Below, piece after piece: positions 63,401-64,000 of a DNA stretch of 64,000 nucleotides. How positions within the stretch are numbered: the stretch's first letter is position 1; each line of letters begins with the position of its first letter. The stretch is taken from the NCBI RefSeq assembly GCF_002443255.2, contig NW_019211456.1, positions 39,129,042 through 39,193,041 on the forward strand. The letters are read 5' to 3'. Below the pieces are notes generated by a model. It did no database searches. It had not been told where the DNA came from and saw only the letters and a list, made by a program, of their open reading frames with translations. This stretch comes from Varroa destructor. Lineage: Eukaryota; Arthropoda; Arachnida; Mesostigmata; Varroidae. The position numbers and the translations under genes are program-made.

Positions 63401-63841
63401 CAAATAACGGTTCAACGCTTCCACTCAGCTGACCATACCTGTTGCCAATACCAATGAGTGAAATGTACAAAAGAGACTATCATAGGACAGTCAGATACCT
63501 TGGGCCAGTGAAGCCTTTACTATATCTGTTAACGGAGTTGTAAGAGCTATGTCGAGTATCAGGATATCAGTAATTGCATTTAGAACAGTGTGATAAATAT
63601 CATATAAATGGGAGTTCCGTTAGTTTGAGCTGGATTAAACTTTCACGATTTATTTAGTTAGATAGAAACGATTTAGCTTACGGAAATACATGCCTTCTTG
63701 GTAAACAAACTATGCTTACCAGAATGCTTTTGATTTCGAAAAGCCAGCAGCTCGAAGTGGCAGACTAACTGCTAGCCCCTCCGGGAAATTCTGAACACCA
63801 ATTCCTAAGACCAGATTGGCTGCTGATGAGAAACTTATTGC
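60343..63841 (-). CDS. SLC39A11: zinc transporter ZIP11 (SLC39A11), C-terminal part
   Basis: Three minus-strand exons, 63841-63720, 63438-63280 and 60445-60343, join in phase (2, 2) to the last 126 codons plus TAA of a ZIP-family metal transporter. ZIP11 moves zinc (and in some reports copper) into the cytosol, and the animal protein is found on Golgi, nuclear and plasma membranes. Visible hallmarks are NFPEGLAVSLPLRAAG, a metal-binding helix motif of the family, WYGQLSGSVEPL, and LAFAAGAMVFVVLDDIVPES. The tail is SWSAIIGFIIMMALEVGL plus nine polar residues. Membrane helices can be seen in each exon. The 5' exons lie to the right of the window. The match to the ZIP11 (GufA-like) subfamily rather than other ZIPs is strong. 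Confidence 0.93.
61436..61982 (-). other. GC-richer patch with overlapping open frames in ZIP11 intron
   Basis: Three minus-strand frames of 75-103 codons overlap within 550 bases of the 2.8 kb last intron. Pieces look protein-like (a Trp/Lys-rich run in the middle and a hydrophobic run near 61.5 kb), but each is short, none has a convincing splice partner and the frames change. It may be an old transposon or pseudogene insert; not identified. Confidence 0.25.
63111..63130. repeat. (AT)n microsatellite
   Basis: About 20 alternating bases in the last intron of ZIP11, followed about 80 bases later by another of similar length (63213-63233). Confidence 0.88.
63213..63233. repeat. (AT)n microsatellite
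   Basis: A second alternating AT run, about 50 bases downstream of the penultimate ZIP11 exon in transcription direction. Confidence 0.88.
63280..63438 (-). CDS. SLC39A11: ZIP11 penultimate exon
   Basis: The acceptor GGTATTGGCAACAG leads to YGQLSGSVEPLFGILG, then AQPMLPYSLAFAAGAM and DDIVPES, two helices of the family. The donor is GCTTG followed by GTATGT in phase 2. The open frame extending upstream past the acceptor is intron. Confidence 0.94.
63720..63841 (-). CDS. SLC39A11: ZIP11 exon with the NFPEG motif
   Basis: The acceptor CTTTACCAATTCAG and donor TTCTG followed by GTAAGC bound 40 codons plus two bases. It reads ISFSSAANLVLGIG, then the conserved QNFPEGLAVSLPLR. It enters in phase 0, so the preceding exon is beyond the right edge. 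Confidence 0.93.
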
Positions 63842-64000
63842 CTGAATTGGTAAAGTGGTACCGATAATATGAACCGAACTCTCATAATCTTATCCACCTT
63901 GGCTGACGATAATTCGTGAGAGATGGCCTCCATACTTAAGATTACGCGAACCAAACTACCATACCATACCATAAAATGCCGTACCTAATGGTAGTGAACA

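Noticed and set aside
1..64000. CRISPR arrays, bacterial operons, phage or viral genes
   Set aside because: No regularly spaced direct repeats and no compact gene runs. All supported coding DNA is interrupted by spliceosomal-type introns.

Overview
This is a eukaryotic window, most likely from an arthropod nuclear genome. The genes are split into short exons with GT/AG junctions and introns of a few hundred bases to several kilobases. Non-coding DNA is AT-rich and full of TA, CT and short tetranucleotide microsatellites, while exons are GC-richer. There are no operons, Shine-Dalgarno sites, phage genes or CRISPR arrays. The intron sizes and the look of the proteins would fit a mite or tick, but nothing in the sequence proves that.

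Four genes can be assembled by joining open segments whose reading phases agree across splice sites. (1) Plus strand, 14367-30161: eight exons, about 497 aa, a mostly disordered Ser/Pro/Arg-rich protein I do not recognise; its ends are well supported, its middle exons less so. (2) Plus strand, 39967-50249: five coding exons, 825 aa, with an N-terminal PH domain, a long proline-rich disordered linker and two tandem PDZ domains at the C-terminus. This looks like a membrane-associated scaffold. A GC-rich tract at about 34.1-36.7 kb is the likely place for its promoter and 5' leader exons. (3) Minus strand, 58591-54374: three exons, 203 or 204 aa, a small single-pass (type II) membrane protein with a Ser/Thr-rich, N-glycosylatable outer part. 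(4) Minus strand, from beyond the right edge down to 60343: the last three coding exons of the zinc transporter SLC39A11/ZIP11.

The left 14 kb has no confident gene. It holds a decayed reverse-transcriptase-like fragment on the minus strand (about 4.1-4.5 kb) and two tracts that look coding but are broken across frames (about 5.3-5.9 kb and 12.35-12.9 kb). Scattered through the right half are four perfect short-loop inverted repeats with 16-20 base arms. They share no sequence with each other and are not explained by any gene.

The genes lie tandem on the plus strand in the left two thirds (genes 1 and 2) and tandem on the minus strand at the right (genes 4 and 3), so genes 2 and 3 are convergent. 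I see no evidence of a shared pathway. The items of most interest are the PH-PDZ-PDZ protein, the unrecognised protein of gene 1 with a possible cysteine cluster, and the small membrane protein. Exon borders are from eye inspection of splice consensus and phase, not from transcripts.
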